Positions 1 to 7,166 of a stretch of DNA of 23,220 bases are shown piece after piece. The notes beneath the pieces are model-generated. The model worked only from the letters and a program-made list of their open reading frames with translations. It ran no database searches and was not told where the DNA came from. This stretch comes from Gammaproteobacteria bacterium (GTDB lineage: Bacteria > Pseudomonadota > Gammaproteobacteria > Pseudomonadales > Halieaceae), in contig PDSN01000046.1 in the NCBI GenBank assembly GCA_002748505.1, forward strand, positions 1 through 23,220, read 5' to 3'. The translations under genes were made by a program, and so were the position numbers. How positions within the stretch are numbered: position 1 is the first letter of the stretch; each line of letters starts with the position of its first letter.

Positions 1-111
1 TCCTGCTCGAAGAGCATGCTAAGCTGCAATTATCTCAATGAACCGCCGTATACGGATCCGTACGTACGGTGGTGTGGGAGGTGGCAGCAGTAATGCTGCT
101 ACCTACCCGAT
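1..111 (+). mobile_element. 3' end of a group II intron (5' part outside window)
   Basis: The first 111 bases end in two consecutive hairpins with the diagnostic features of group II intron domains V and VI. The intron-encoded reverse transcriptase and domains I-IV would lie upstream, outside the window. The predicted 3' splice site follows A110-T111, an AY end, six bases after the bulged adenosine. The plus orientation follows from the order V then VI. I cannot assign the intron class with certainty; the short domain V upper stem would suit a IIC-like intron. Bases 1-42 should be the linker after the maturase ORF and show no coding signal. Structure is read directly from the sequence; the identity is established family knowledge. 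Confidence 0.85.
43..111 (+). ncRNA. group II intron domains V and VI
   Basis: Domain V spans 43-72. Its 5' strand 43-51 pairs with 64-72, with the catalytic triad C44-G45-C46 and the expected central G45-U70 wobble. A62-C63 form the two-base bulge. Above it are a 3-bp stem (52-54 with 59-61) and a four-base loop (55-58). The canonical domain is 34 nt with a 5-bp upper stem, so this one is short. Domain VI spans 76-108: 76-78 pair with 106-108, 79-89 pair with 94-104 (one G-U), the loop 90-93 is a GUAA tetraloop, and A105 is unpaired on the 3' strand, where the lariat branch point belongs. Confidence 0.85.
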
Positions 112-372
112 TGGAATAAACAGGCTGTCCATGAAAACGCTTTTTCCTGAACGAGACGTTCGGCGGATTTGCAGCCTGCGTCAAAGGTCAACAAATGATG
201 AAACGCAACACTTGCCTGAAAAACAGCGGCGAATTATCGTAAAGATGCTTGTTGGTCATTCTTAGAAATGACGTTGGCATTGCCAATATAAGCAAACCGA
301 GACCTGTCGGGTGCACGCCCCCGACAGGAAGCGCGCTCCGATGGTACTTTTTTTACGTTAAGGAGAACCATT
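112..372. other. non-coding flank between intron end and small ORF
   Basis: This is the 3' exon side of the intron insertion. No convincing gene is visible; one open frame crosses the intron boundary and is rejected. At 274-286 there is a perfect 13-bp palindrome (6-bp arms around one base) directly before a TATAAG hexamer at 287-292. The hexamer could be a -10 element with an overlapping operator, but no good -35 is present. A stronger 9-bp inverted repeat follows at 303-328, and a ribosome binding site AAGGAG at 360-365 serves the next ORF. Confidence 0.5.
303..328. repeat. perfect 9-bp inverted repeat, hairpin
   Basis: CCTGTCGGG (303-311) and CCCGACAGG (320-328) are perfectly complementary around an 8-base loop. 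No U-tract follows immediately; the nearest T-run is about 20 bases downstream. It is therefore not a classical intrinsic terminator for plus-strand transcripts. It sits 45 bases before the start of the small ORF and may be a 5'-UTR structure, an operator, or a remnant of an element associated with the intron target. Confidence 0.6.
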
Positions 373-642
373 ATGAAAGAGCGTCGACTCGATCAAACCT
401 CTGGGGTGGAAGCACTTCAGAATGAGCGTGAAGAGTGTTTGACTCTACAGTGTTTACTGGAGAATCAAAAACTCAAAGCGGAAACTCGCCATCTTGAATC
501 AAGGGTGGAACAACTGGATATGGAGATTCGCATTGCGAAACGAAAAGTCTGGTTGGAACTGCTGACCCTGTTGCTTTCGGGCGGTGGCTTGTTGTTTCGT
601 CTGCTTACCCTGTTGCGAGGGCTTTCCTCTGACGGTGAATAG
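373..642 (+). CDS. small coiled-coil protein with hydrophobic C-terminal segment
   Basis: This 89-aa product is not recognised. Its N-terminal two thirds (about residues 15-55) is rich in Glu, Leu, Gln, Lys and Arg with heptad-like spacing, so it is probably one long coiled-coil helix. Residues about 57-80 are hydrophobic (Leu/Gly-rich, ending in basic residues) and could be a membrane anchor or amphipathic tail. It is likely real: an AAGGAG ribosome binding site (360-365) sits 7 bases before the ATG, and a strong terminator begins 15 bases after the stop. It stands alone between the group II intron end and the convergent yihY-type gene. Function is unknown. A protein of this shape could tether to or scaffold at the inner membrane, but that is inference. 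Confidence 0.6.
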   Translation: MKERRLDQTSGVEALQNEREECLTLQCLLENQKLKAETRHLESRVEQLDMEIRIAKRKVWLELLTLLLSGGGLLFRLLTLLRGLSSDGE

Positions 643-656
643 CAGCGAACTTCCGC

Positions 657-694
657 AAAAAGACAGGCCTCTTTGGGGCCTGTCTTTTTTTTTT
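657..694. terminator. bidirectional rho-independent terminator
   Basis: The A-rich left arm plus GACAGGCC (657-669) pairs with GGCCTGTC plus T-run (677-689) over 13 bp around a 7-base loop, and the T-run continues to 694. It ends the small plus-strand ORF. The A5 on the left side gives a T5 tail on the minus strand, so it can also end the yihY-type gene that stops at 718. Confidence 0.9.
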
Positions 695-717
695 AAAGTC
701 TATGAGAATGCTGGAGT

Positions 718-1986
718 CTACTGTGCAGCTTTTTGGCGTTTTGCACAGTCTTGCTGTTGTGCTGCGGGGGTGAACCTGAACAAGTCGGCGATGGACAGCC
801 CCAGGGTATCGCGCTGTTGCAGTTTTTGGGTGCTGAGAAGGTCGTAGGCGTGCTGGCGCCAGGTCGATGGCTCGCGCTGTTTTTTCACCAGCGGACGCTC
901 ATCATTGATCCATTCTTTTAATTGCCAAAAAGTCACGGTGTCTAAATCGCGCGACAAAAGATAGCGCCCCTGTTCATTTTGGGTGATTACGCGGTGTTCC
1001 AGCAGCAGGCTGCGCAATTCGCTGAAGGAGTCGGAATCCAGCGCGTATTCACCGCGCATCAATTCCATTTCACGTACCACGCCGCCGTGGCGTTGGCGTT
1101 CCCACAGTACGTATAGCATATTCAGCGCTTTTAACACGGGCGGCACGGAGGCTTGCGCCTCGCTGCGATAGGCCGACATGCTGTGCACCAAAATACCGCC
1201 GATAAGTACAATCGTCCAGGAGAGGTAAATCCATAAAAGAAACAGGGGTACGGCGGCGAATGCGCCGTAGATTAATGTGTAGCTGGAATTGACCATCACC
1301 TTGGTAAACAAATAGCGCGCGCCATTGAACGCTACTGCAGCGATAAGCCCGCCGATCATAGCGTGCTTGGGGGGTACGTAGCAGTTGGGAACGGCGGCAT
1401 AGACCAGGGTAAACGCCGCCCAGCTCAGTAAGATGGGTATGACACTGAGCAGGCGCGCCGAGGTTAAGCCCACTGCATCGAGGTTATCCACCAGTATCGG
1501 CAACGAGGTCAGGTAAGTGCCTATACCAAGTGCCAGGCCAATAAAGATGGGAGACAGGCTAAGCACGGCCCAATACAGTAAAAAACTGGCTACAGGGCCA
1601 CGGTTTTCCCTGGTGCGCCAGATAATATTGAACGCCTGCTCGATGTTGCGCAGCATCAGCACCGAGGTAACCACCAAAAACAAGATACCAACGCCGGTCA
1701 GGTTTTTAGCCTGGCGGGAAAACTCATCGAGATAGCCTTGAATTTCCGCACCGGTGTCGGGAACGAGGTGGTGAAAAACCAGATTTTGGAGTTTGTCTTC
1801 TACACCTGTAAATGAGGGAATAGCCGATGCCATTGAAAAACTGATGGTGAGTAAGGGCACCAGCGCAAACAGGCTCATATAGGTGAGCGCAGCGGCGATC
1901 TGCGAGCCGCGATCAGCAGAGAAACGACCGGCGAGGTAGCGGGCCACGTCAAAGCAGCGGTAGGCGATAGCGTTTAACTTTTCCAT
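718..1986 (-). CDS. yihY: YihY/BrkB family inner membrane protein
   Basis: This 422-aa protein belongs to the YihY/BrkB family (once called ribonuclease BN in error). It shows the family's N-terminal segment beginning RCFDVARYLAGRF, the AAALTYMSLFALVPLL first membrane segment, and about six hydrophobic helices over roughly the first 280 residues. A soluble C-terminal extension of about 140 residues follows, with a winged-helix-like character (MELMRGEYALDSDSF). I chose the start at 1986, just before the conserved region. Longer in-frame starts up to 2094 would run through the arsC promoter and add non-conserved residues. The gene is divergent from arsC and ends at the shared terminator. A role in envelope transport is suggested for the family, but its substrate is not established. 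Confidence 0.88.
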   Translation of the reverse strand: MEKLNAIAYRCFDVARYLAGRFSADRGSQIAAALTYMSLFALVPLLTISFSMASAIPSFTGVEDKLQNLVFHHLVPDTGAEIQGYLDEFSRQAKNLTGVGILFLVVTSVLMLRNIEQAFNIIWRTRENRGPVASFLLYWAVLSLSPIFIGLALGIGTYLTSLPILVDNLDAVGLTSARLLSVIPILLSWAAFTLVYAAVPNCYVPPKHAMIGGLIAAVAFNGARYLFTKVMVNSSYTLIYGAFAAVPLFLLWIYLSWTIVLIGGILVHSMSAYRSEAQASVPPVLKALNMLYVLWERQRHGGVVREMELMRGEYALDSDSFSELRSLLLEHRVITQNEQGRYLLSRDLDTVTFWQLKEWINDERPLVKKQREPSTWRQHAYDLLSTQKLQQRDTLGLSIADLFRFTPAAQQQDCAKRQKAAQ

Positions 1987-2030
1987 GGCGGAATTATGGC
2001 ATGAGCCAGCGCTCTTAACCATCACAGTTT

Positions 2031-2039
2031 TGTTATACT
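2031..2039 (+). promoter_or_regulatory. extended -10 promoter for arsC-type gene
   Basis: TGTTATACT is a TG-n-TATACT extended -10, one mismatch from TATAAT. It lies 31 bases before the ATG at 2071. The -35 region around 2011-2016 is poor, as is usual for extended -10 promoters. AAGGG at about 2058-2062 can serve as ribosome binding site. Confidence 0.6.
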
Positions 2040-2070
2040 CGCGCCTTTGTACAAACTTAAGGGCACTGCC

Positions 2071-2421
2071 ATGAGCGACTATACAATTTATCACAACCCG
2101 CGCTGTTCCAAGTCACGCCAGGCGCTGGCTCTGCTGGAAGAACACGGTATCAGCCCGGATGTGCGCCTCTACCTGCAAGAGCCGCTTGATCGCGCGGAAA
2201 TGACAGCGTTGCTGAACCTGCTTGATATGAAAGCTTCACAACTGGTGCGGCGCGGCGAGGCGGAGTTTAAAGCGCTGCAACTAAGCGATGAGGCGCCGGA
2301 GGGCGACTGGCTGGATGCCTTGCTGAATCATCCTAAACTGATGGAGCGCCCCGTGGTTTCCCACGGTGACAAGGCTGTAGTGGGGCGCCCACCCGAAAAC
2401 GTGCTGGCGTTGCTTGCCTGA
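2071..2421 (+). CDS. arsC: arsenate reductase (glutaredoxin type), ArsC family
   Basis: This 116-aa cytoplasmic thioredoxin-fold enzyme reduces arsenate to arsenite using glutathione/glutaredoxin. The opening MSDYTIYHNPRCSKSRQAL places catalytic Cys12 exactly where it lies in plasmid R773 ArsC. Basic residues at the three expected places are visible: the VRRGE segment near residue 60, MERPVV, and VGRPPENV near the C-terminus. The start at 2071 fits the family; an upstream ATG at 2047 would add eight non-conserved residues. No arsR or arsB lies alongside, so it is a chromosomal stand-alone copy with its own promoter. Some family members act on other substrates, and detoxification is inferred from family only. 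Confidence 0.9.
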   Translation: MSDYTIYHNPRCSKSRQALALLEEHGISPDVRLYLQEPLDRAEMTALLNLLDMKASQLVRRGEAEFKALQLSDEAPEGDWLDALLNHPKLMERPVVSHGDKAVVGRPPENVLALLA

Positions 2422-2680
2422 TATCGCGTCGCTTGGGGTTAGTTGCAGGATTGGCAACAGATAATTTGCGCCGTTATCGCCGTTTCGGTATGGTCTGCTC
2501 CTTGTCTTTTGCCCGCTTGTTCGAACGACTATTGTTTTAAGGCATTGCCTCATTGATCAGAGTTGCCCCCACTTGGCAACGCAGCGGGCCTTGTGGCGAT
2601 GGTGGCGTGGTTTGCCGCGACTGTAATTGAATGAAAGATGGCGCGCCCGGGTTTTCAGGGCTGGCGCAGGAGGAAGATGA

Positions 2681-4531
2681 ATGAGTAGGCCGGGTGTTTT
2701 AAGGCGTTTTTTTGGTGGTTTTTGGGCGGCTTTGACCTGGCTGCGCGAGATGGTATCCAACTTGATTTTTTTGTTGATTCTGGTCGCTGTGGCAATGTTG
2801 TTCGCTGGAGCATCGAAACTCGATGTGCCTACCAAGGCGGCGGTACATCCGCCTAAAGCTGCGCTGCTGCTGGAGCCCTGGGGTGATGTGGTAGACCAGA
2901 AAACTTATGTGCCGCCTGTGGAGTTGCTGTTCTCAGGTGGTGAGATGCAAATGCGGGAAGTGCTGCTGCGCGATATGATCGAATCTATAGAATTCGCAGC
3001 CGTTGACGATAGTATTACCGCGCTGGTGTTTAAGCTCGATAATATGTCCAGCCTTGGGATCAGTAAAACCCAGGAACTACTCGATGCGGTGGAAGTTTTT
3101 CGCGCAACGGGTAAACCGATTGTGGCAATGGGTGACTACTACTCACAGGATCAATACCTGTTCGCCAGTCTTGCTGATGATGTGTTTGTGCACCCCGCAG
3201 GTGGGGTGATTCTGGAAGGCTACGGCAACTATCGCCAGTATTATCGCGATGCCCTGGAAAAGCTGGCGGTGAATATGCACGTATTTCGTGCGGGCAAGCA
3301 CAAATCTTATGCCGAGCCTTTTGTTCGCGATGATATGTCAGAAAACGAAAAAATGGTCAGCGGCAAGTGGCTGGAAAGCCTGTGGTCGCAATACACCTAT
3401 CTGGTGGAGAAAAACCGGGACTTTGAGCGCGGCGCGTTGACCGACTATGTCAATCAGCAGGACGTACTACTCGAAGCCCAGAACGGCAATATGGCAAAAA
3501 TGGCTCTGGAAGCGGGGCTGGTGGACGAGTTGATGTACCGCAGTGCGTTTAACGCCTACATGATCGACGTGGTGGGCGCTGAAAACGACGATGGCGATTA
3601 CGAGCGCGTCAATTTTGAGCGCTATGTCAGGCACAAGCGCGCAGAGCGTGAGTCCTGGGTCGAAGACAGGGTTGTGGTGGTGACCGCCGTGGGTGAAATT
3701 GTCCCCGGTGAACAGCCTCCAGGTGTGATCGGCGGTGATTCGCTGGCAGCAGAAATTCGCGGGGCAATTCAAGACGACCAGGTTAAAGCGCTGGTGTTGC
3801 GCGTCGATAGTGGCGGCGGCAGTGTGTTTGCCTCGGAGGTGATTCGCCAGGCGATGCTGGATGTAAAAGCCAGGGGGTTGCCTTTAGTGGTGTCCATGGG
3901 GCGGGTGGCGGCATCGGGCGGCTACTATATTTCTACCGATGCCGATGAGGTCTGGGCAACACCCAGCACCTTGACCGGCAGCATCGGTGTGTTTGCGGCC
4001 TTTCCCACGGTAGAGGATTTACTTGCCAAACTCGGCGTGAGTACGGACGGTGTGGGCACCACCGAGCTGGCTGGTACCTTGCGCGTCGACAGGCCCCTAA
4101 GTGCCAAAGTGGCGAAAATGGCGCAAAGCTCGGTGGATTATATTTACCGTGACTTTGTCAGCATTGTGGCAGAGGGTCAGGGCATGAGCTATGAGGCTGT
4201 GGACGCAGTGGCACAGGGGCGTGTGTGGAGTGGTTTCGATGCACATGAAGTCGGCCTGGTCGATAAGCTCGGTACCTTAAGTGATGCGATAGCATCCGCT
4301 GCGGCGTTGGCGGAGCTTGATGACTACGAAGTGTATTATCAGCAGCCGGATTTATCGCCCGCTGACAGGTTTATGCAGGAAATTGTCGACGAGTTTGGCG
4401 CAGTGGCGTTGCTGGGCGATTGGTTGCCGGCGCTGGCAGCGCCGGTCAGAGCGGCGGTCAAGCAGTTCCAGGTGCTCAACAAGGACCCCGGTCATATGTA
4501 CATGCGCTGCGAGGATTGCCAGGCTTTGTAG
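2681..4531 (+). CDS. sppA: signal peptide peptidase SppA, 67K type (protease IV)
   Basis: This 616-aa inner-membrane serine protease degrades cleaved signal peptides on the periplasmic side. A cytoplasmic N-terminus is followed by a membrane anchor at about residues 26-43, then two tandem SppA domains. The catalytic lysine is Lys208 in AGKHKSYAEPF of the first domain. The nucleophile is Ser412 in GRVAASGGYYIS of the second. This matches the cross-domain Ser/Lys dyad of E. coli SppA (Lys209/Ser409). The downstream STLTGSIGVFA motif is intact. An excellent ribosome binding site (AGGAGGAAG, 2668-2676) fixes the ATG. The 259-bp gap before it shows no other gene. The protein ends in a Cys-x-x-Cys motif (CEDCQAL), whose role I cannot state. 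Length and motifs are complete. Confidence 0.95.
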   Translation: MSRPGVLRRFFGGFWAALTWLREMVSNLIFLLILVAVAMLFAGASKLDVPTKAAVHPPKAALLLEPWGDVVDQKTYVPPVELLFSGGEMQMREVLLRDMIESIEFAAVDDSITALVFKLDNMSSLGISKTQELLDAVEVFRATGKPIVAMGDYYSQDQYLFASLADDVFVHPAGGVILEGYGNYRQYYRDALEKLAVNMHVFRAGKHKSYAEPFVRDDMSENEKMVSGKWLESLWSQYTYLVEKNRDFERGALTDYVNQQDVLLEAQNGNMAKMALEAGLVDELMYRSAFNAYMIDVVGAENDDGDYERVNFERYVRHKRAERESWVEDRVVVVTAVGEIVPGEQPPGVIGGDSLAAEIRGAIQDDQVKALVLRVDSGGGSVFASEVIRQAMLDVKARGLPLVVSMGRVAASGGYYISTDADEVWATPSTLTGSIGVFAAFPTVEDLLAKLGVSTDGVGTTELAGTLRVDRPLSAKVAKMAQSSVDYIYRDFVSIVAEGQGMSYEAVDAVAQGRVWSGFDAHEVGLVDKLGTLSDAIASAAALAELDDYEVYYQQPDLSPADRFMQEIVDEFGAVALLGDWLPALAAPVRAAVKQFQVLNKDPGHMYMRCEDCQAL

Positions 4532-4536
4532 CTAAT

Positions 4537-4571
4537 CCGAAATTCCATTTGCTGATGAAATATCAGGGCTG
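4537..4571. repeat. degraded copy of an interspersed palindromic element
   Basis: Five bases after the sppA stop, this stretch aligns over about 35 bases with 7022-7057, with roughly seven differences. The shared core is AATTCCATTT-n-CTG-n-TGAAAT. The outer arms no longer pair well here, whereas the copy at 7011-7064 is a near-perfect hairpin. A T7 run follows at 4585-4591, so the region may still act as a weak terminator for sppA. Confidence 0.5.
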
Positions 4572-4608
4572 ATTCGACAGCGCGTTTTTTTAGGGCGGAG
4601 CGATACAG

Positions 4609-6132
4609 ATGAACAAAACAATCACAAGAACAGCGGGCGGCGTGATTGTCGCTACCATGATCATGGCGAGTATCGCGGGGTGTGGCGATGCCAATGAGCG
4701 CCGCCTCCTGAAGCAACTACCTGAGGATAGTCAGTGGTGGAAGGATGCCAGCGAGGCTGTCAAACAACGCGGTGAATTGCCAATCAACAACGGCCGTGCC
4801 AAAAATGTGATTTTGTTTATCGGTGACGGCATGAGCATTCCCACGATCACCGCTGCGCGTATTTTTGATGGCCAAAGCCGCGGTGAGGACGGCGAGTCCA
4901 ACAGTTTGTCCTTTGGTCGCATGCCCTACTCAGCCTTGGTAAAAACCTATACCACGGATTATCAGGTGCCCGATTCAGCGGGCACGGCATCGGCGATGAA
5001 CACTGGTGTAAAAACCCGTTCAGGTGTCATTAACGTCAATGAAACCGTCGCCTATGGTGATTGCGAGAAGAGCCTGGATAACACCCTGCCGACACTGGCG
5101 GAGTTTGCCAAGCTTCGCGGTAAGGCGGTGGGGGTGGTGACCACGGCACGGGTGACTCACGCAACACCCGCAGCGGTTTATGCGCACAGTCCTGATCGCA
5201 ATTGGGAGTCTGACGGCCTTATGTCGGCGCAGGCAATACGCCAGGGTTGTGTGGATATCGCCGCGCAGTTGGTCGGTTTTTCTTACGGTGGCGGCATCGA
5301 CGTGGTGCTGGGGGGTGGCTCCCGGGAGTTTTTACCGGCCAATGCGGGTGGGAACCGCAAAGAGGATAATCTGGTGTTGAACTGGCAGCAGCGTGGCGGT
5401 CATTTTGTGGCGTCTGCCAAGGATATGCACAAGCTCGACCCCAGTGACAAGCATCCGATACTGGGGTTGTTTTCCCATTCCCATATGACCTACATGGCCG
5501 ATCGCAGTGACGACAGCATTGAGCCCACTCTTTCTGAGATGACGGCTAAGGCCATCGACTTATTGCAGCGTCGTTCCCGTGATGGTTACTACCTCATGGT
5601 TGAGGGTGCCCGCATCGATCATGCTCACCACGCGGGCTGGGCGGGGCGCTCCTTATTGGAGACCCAGGAATTTGCCAGGGCAGTGCAGGTAGCACTCGAC
5701 AAGGTTGATCTGCGCGACACCTTGGTTTTAGTTACCGCCGATCATGCCCACACCCTGACCATGGCGGGCTATCCCGCTCGCGGTAACGATATACTGGATT
5801 GGGTACACAAAGCCGATGCCGAGGGCAAACCGCAGCAGGCACCGGCGCTGGCCAATGATGGTAAGCCCTATACCACGCTGGCTTATGCCAATGGCAAGGG
5901 CGCGGTCAAGGGCGAGCGTGCCGTGCCCGAGACCGGGCTGTTTGCGCGTCAGCAGGCGCTGATTCCCACCTACTCAAAAACATCGGAGGGTGAGGTTCGT
6001 CTCTCGGAAACCCACGGCGGTGATGACGTGGCACTGTTCGCGGTGGGGCCTAAGGCGCACTGGGTTGGCGGTGTGATGGAGCAAAACGAAATCTTTCACA
6101 TCATGGCCGCGGCGTTTGGTTGGCAGTTTTAA
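4609..6132 (+). CDS. alkaline phosphatase, PhoA superfamily, lipoprotein
   Basis: This 507-aa metal-dependent phosphomonoesterase has an N-terminal lipoprotein signal with lipobox IAGC (Cys25), so it is predicted to be lipid-anchored at the periplasmic face of a membrane. Conserved parts in order are: FIGDGM with metal ligand Asp73; PDSAGTASAMNTGVKT with nucleophile Ser123 next to Asp122; THATPAA; VEGARIDHAHHAGW with Glu332, Asp337 and His341; TADHAHT with Asp378 and His379; and ETHGGDD with His469. All zinc/magnesium ligands expected for the family are present. GGAG at 4597-4600 supports the start. I see no Pho box, so phosphate control is not shown. The gene converges with the patatin-type gene and overlaps its stop by 4 bases. 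Confidence 0.93.
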   Translation: MNKTITRTAGGVIVATMIMASIAGCGDANERRLLKQLPEDSQWWKDASEAVKQRGELPINNGRAKNVILFIGDGMSIPTITAARIFDGQSRGEDGESNSLSFGRMPYSALVKTYTTDYQVPDSAGTASAMNTGVKTRSGVINVNETVAYGDCEKSLDNTLPTLAEFAKLRGKAVGVVTTARVTHATPAAVYAHSPDRNWESDGLMSAQAIRQGCVDIAAQLVGFSYGGGIDVVLGGGSREFLPANAGGNRKEDNLVLNWQQRGGHFVASAKDMHKLDPSDKHPILGLFSHSHMTYMADRSDDSIEPTLSEMTAKAIDLLQRRSRDGYYLMVEGARIDHAHHAGWAGRSLLETQEFARAVQVALDKVDLRDTLVLVTADHAHTLTMAGYPARGNDILDWVHKADAEGKPQQAPALANDGKPYTTLAYANGKGAVKGERAVPETGLFARQQALIPTYSKTSEGEVRLSETHGGDDVALFAVGPKAHWVGGVMEQNEIFHIMAAAFGWQF

Positions 6133-6971
6133 GGGCAGCGTTCACACTCCTCTGTCAGCCATTTGTGCAAGTGTCGGCGCAACAATTCCGCGGCGTTTTC
6201 AGCCTGGCGAAATACGGTGTCGGCTTTGTAAAACTCCAGCATTTGAATATCTACGATGTCCGGGGTGAGCAATAGGTCTGGCGGCGAATGCTGAATCTTG
6301 TGGCGTAAAATAGATGCCTGCATGATTTGGAAGGTATTGAACACCGCCTCAGCCATGGACGGTATCATTTCTGCGCTTTCCGTGCGTGTACCCATAACAT
6401 TGATGGCGATGATGTGGTCGCAGTCATCGAGCAAGTCAAAGGGTACGGGATTGACCGCGCCGCCATCGATCAGCACTTGCTCGTTAATCATCGCCGGGCG
6501 AAACAAACCCGGCAGCGCCATGCTGGCGTGGACGGCATCGATCAATTTACCGGTTTTTAACACCACCTGCTCACGTGCCCAGAAATCGGCGGCGACGACA
6601 CTCAAGGGGGTTATCAGCTGCTCGAAGTCGTTGTGGGTCAGCACCTCGGCGAGGTCGGCGAGAAAAGCATCGGCTTTGAGCAGTGTTCTTCCGCCCCAGT
6701 TGATATCGATGTAGCTGAACCATTTCAGCAGGTCGCGGCGCTTGAATATTTGCGCCAGGCCCTGTCCTTCGCGCAGAGAGTAGGCGGTGATGGTTTCGCG
6801 CATGGTATTGGGGCTGACGCCTGCGCAGTACAGCGCGCCGATGATGGCGCCGATGCTCGTGCCGGCTACGCGGTGAGGGCGCAGACCGAATTCTTCAAAC
6901 ACTTCCAGCATGGGAATGTGCGCCAGGCCCTTTGCGCCGCCACCTCCCATGGCCAGTCCAATTTTCTGCAT
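6129..6971 (-). CDS. patatin-like phospholipase, RssA/NTE family
   Basis: This 280-aa serine lipase-type protein shows the glycine-rich oxyanion loop MGGGGAKGLAHI at residues 8-19. The nucleophile elbow GTSIG contains Ser39, and DGGAVNP contains Asp169, giving the Ser-Asp dyad of patatins. Length and layout fit the compact bacterial RssA/YlbK type without a cyclic-nucleotide domain. It has no signal peptide and is likely cytoplasmic or peripheral at the inner membrane. It acts as a lysophospholipase or acyl hydrolase by family, but its substrate is unknown. The 3' end overlaps the phosphatase stop on the other strand. Upstream it faces a divergent operon across 195 bp that contains the strong hairpin at 7011-7064. 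Confidence 0.9.
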   Translation of the reverse strand: MQKIGLAMGGGGAKGLAHIPMLEVFEEFGLRPHRVAGTSIGAIIGALYCAGVSPNTMRETITAYSLREGQGLAQIFKRRDLLKWFSYIDINWGGRTLLKADAFLADLAEVLTHNDFEQLITPLSVVAADFWAREQVVLKTGKLIDAVHASMALPGLFRPAMINEQVLIDGGAVNPVPFDLLDDCDHIIAINVMGTRTESAEMIPSMAEAVFNTFQIMQASILRHKIQHSPPDLLLTPDIVDIQMLEFYKADTVFRQAENAAELLRRHLHKWLTEECERCP

Positions 6972-7010
6972 AGTGGGTACTCTTGCCGTAGTTGTTTGTG
7001 CCGGTTCAGA

Positions 7011-7064
7011 AAAAACCTAGCCCGAAAATTCCATTTACTGGTGAAATTTCCGGGCTGGGTTTTT
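7011..7064. repeat. strong hairpin with A- and T-tracts (terminator-like or mobile palindrome)
   Basis: AAAAACC-T-AGCCCG (7011-7024) pairs with CGGGCT-G-GGTTTTT (7051-7064): 14 bp with one G-U pair. Inside the loop, 7025-7050 can partly continue the stem. A and T tracts on both sides give it the form of a bidirectional intrinsic terminator. It lies between two divergent genes, upstream of both and upstream of the promoter at 7085-7112, where no transcript is expected to end. Its core recurs degraded at 4537-4571. Confidence 0.7.
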
Positions 7065-7084
7065 CACTATTTGCATCGCGTGTC

Positions 7085-7112
7085 TTGCACCAAACTATGG
7101 GTAAGGTACACT
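7085..7112 (+). promoter_or_regulatory. candidate sigma-70 promoter for ligase/deacylase operon
   Basis: TTGCAC (7085-7090), a 16-base spacer and TACACT (7107-7112) lie 54 bases before the ATG at 7167. Both hexamers match the consensus at four positions. Confidence 0.5.
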
Positions 7113-7166
7113 CAAAGCTGCCACAGTAAAAGCGTTCACAGATGCGATAATCATAAGGGAGCAGAC

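Noticed and set aside
38..265. 75-codon open frame on the plus strand
   Set aside because: It runs through intron domains V and VI and across the predicted splice site, with no ribosome binding site; the RNA structure explains this DNA better.
2422..2680. Possible gene or strong promoter between arsC and sppA
   Set aside because: Only short, featureless frames and a GTTCGAAC palindrome (2519-2526) are present; no good hexamer pair was found for sppA.
6633..7166. Upstream extension of the ligase reading frame
   Set aside because: It is antisense to the patatin gene and crosses the hairpin at 7011-7064; the ATG at 7167 has a strong AAGGGAG site and begins the conserved part.
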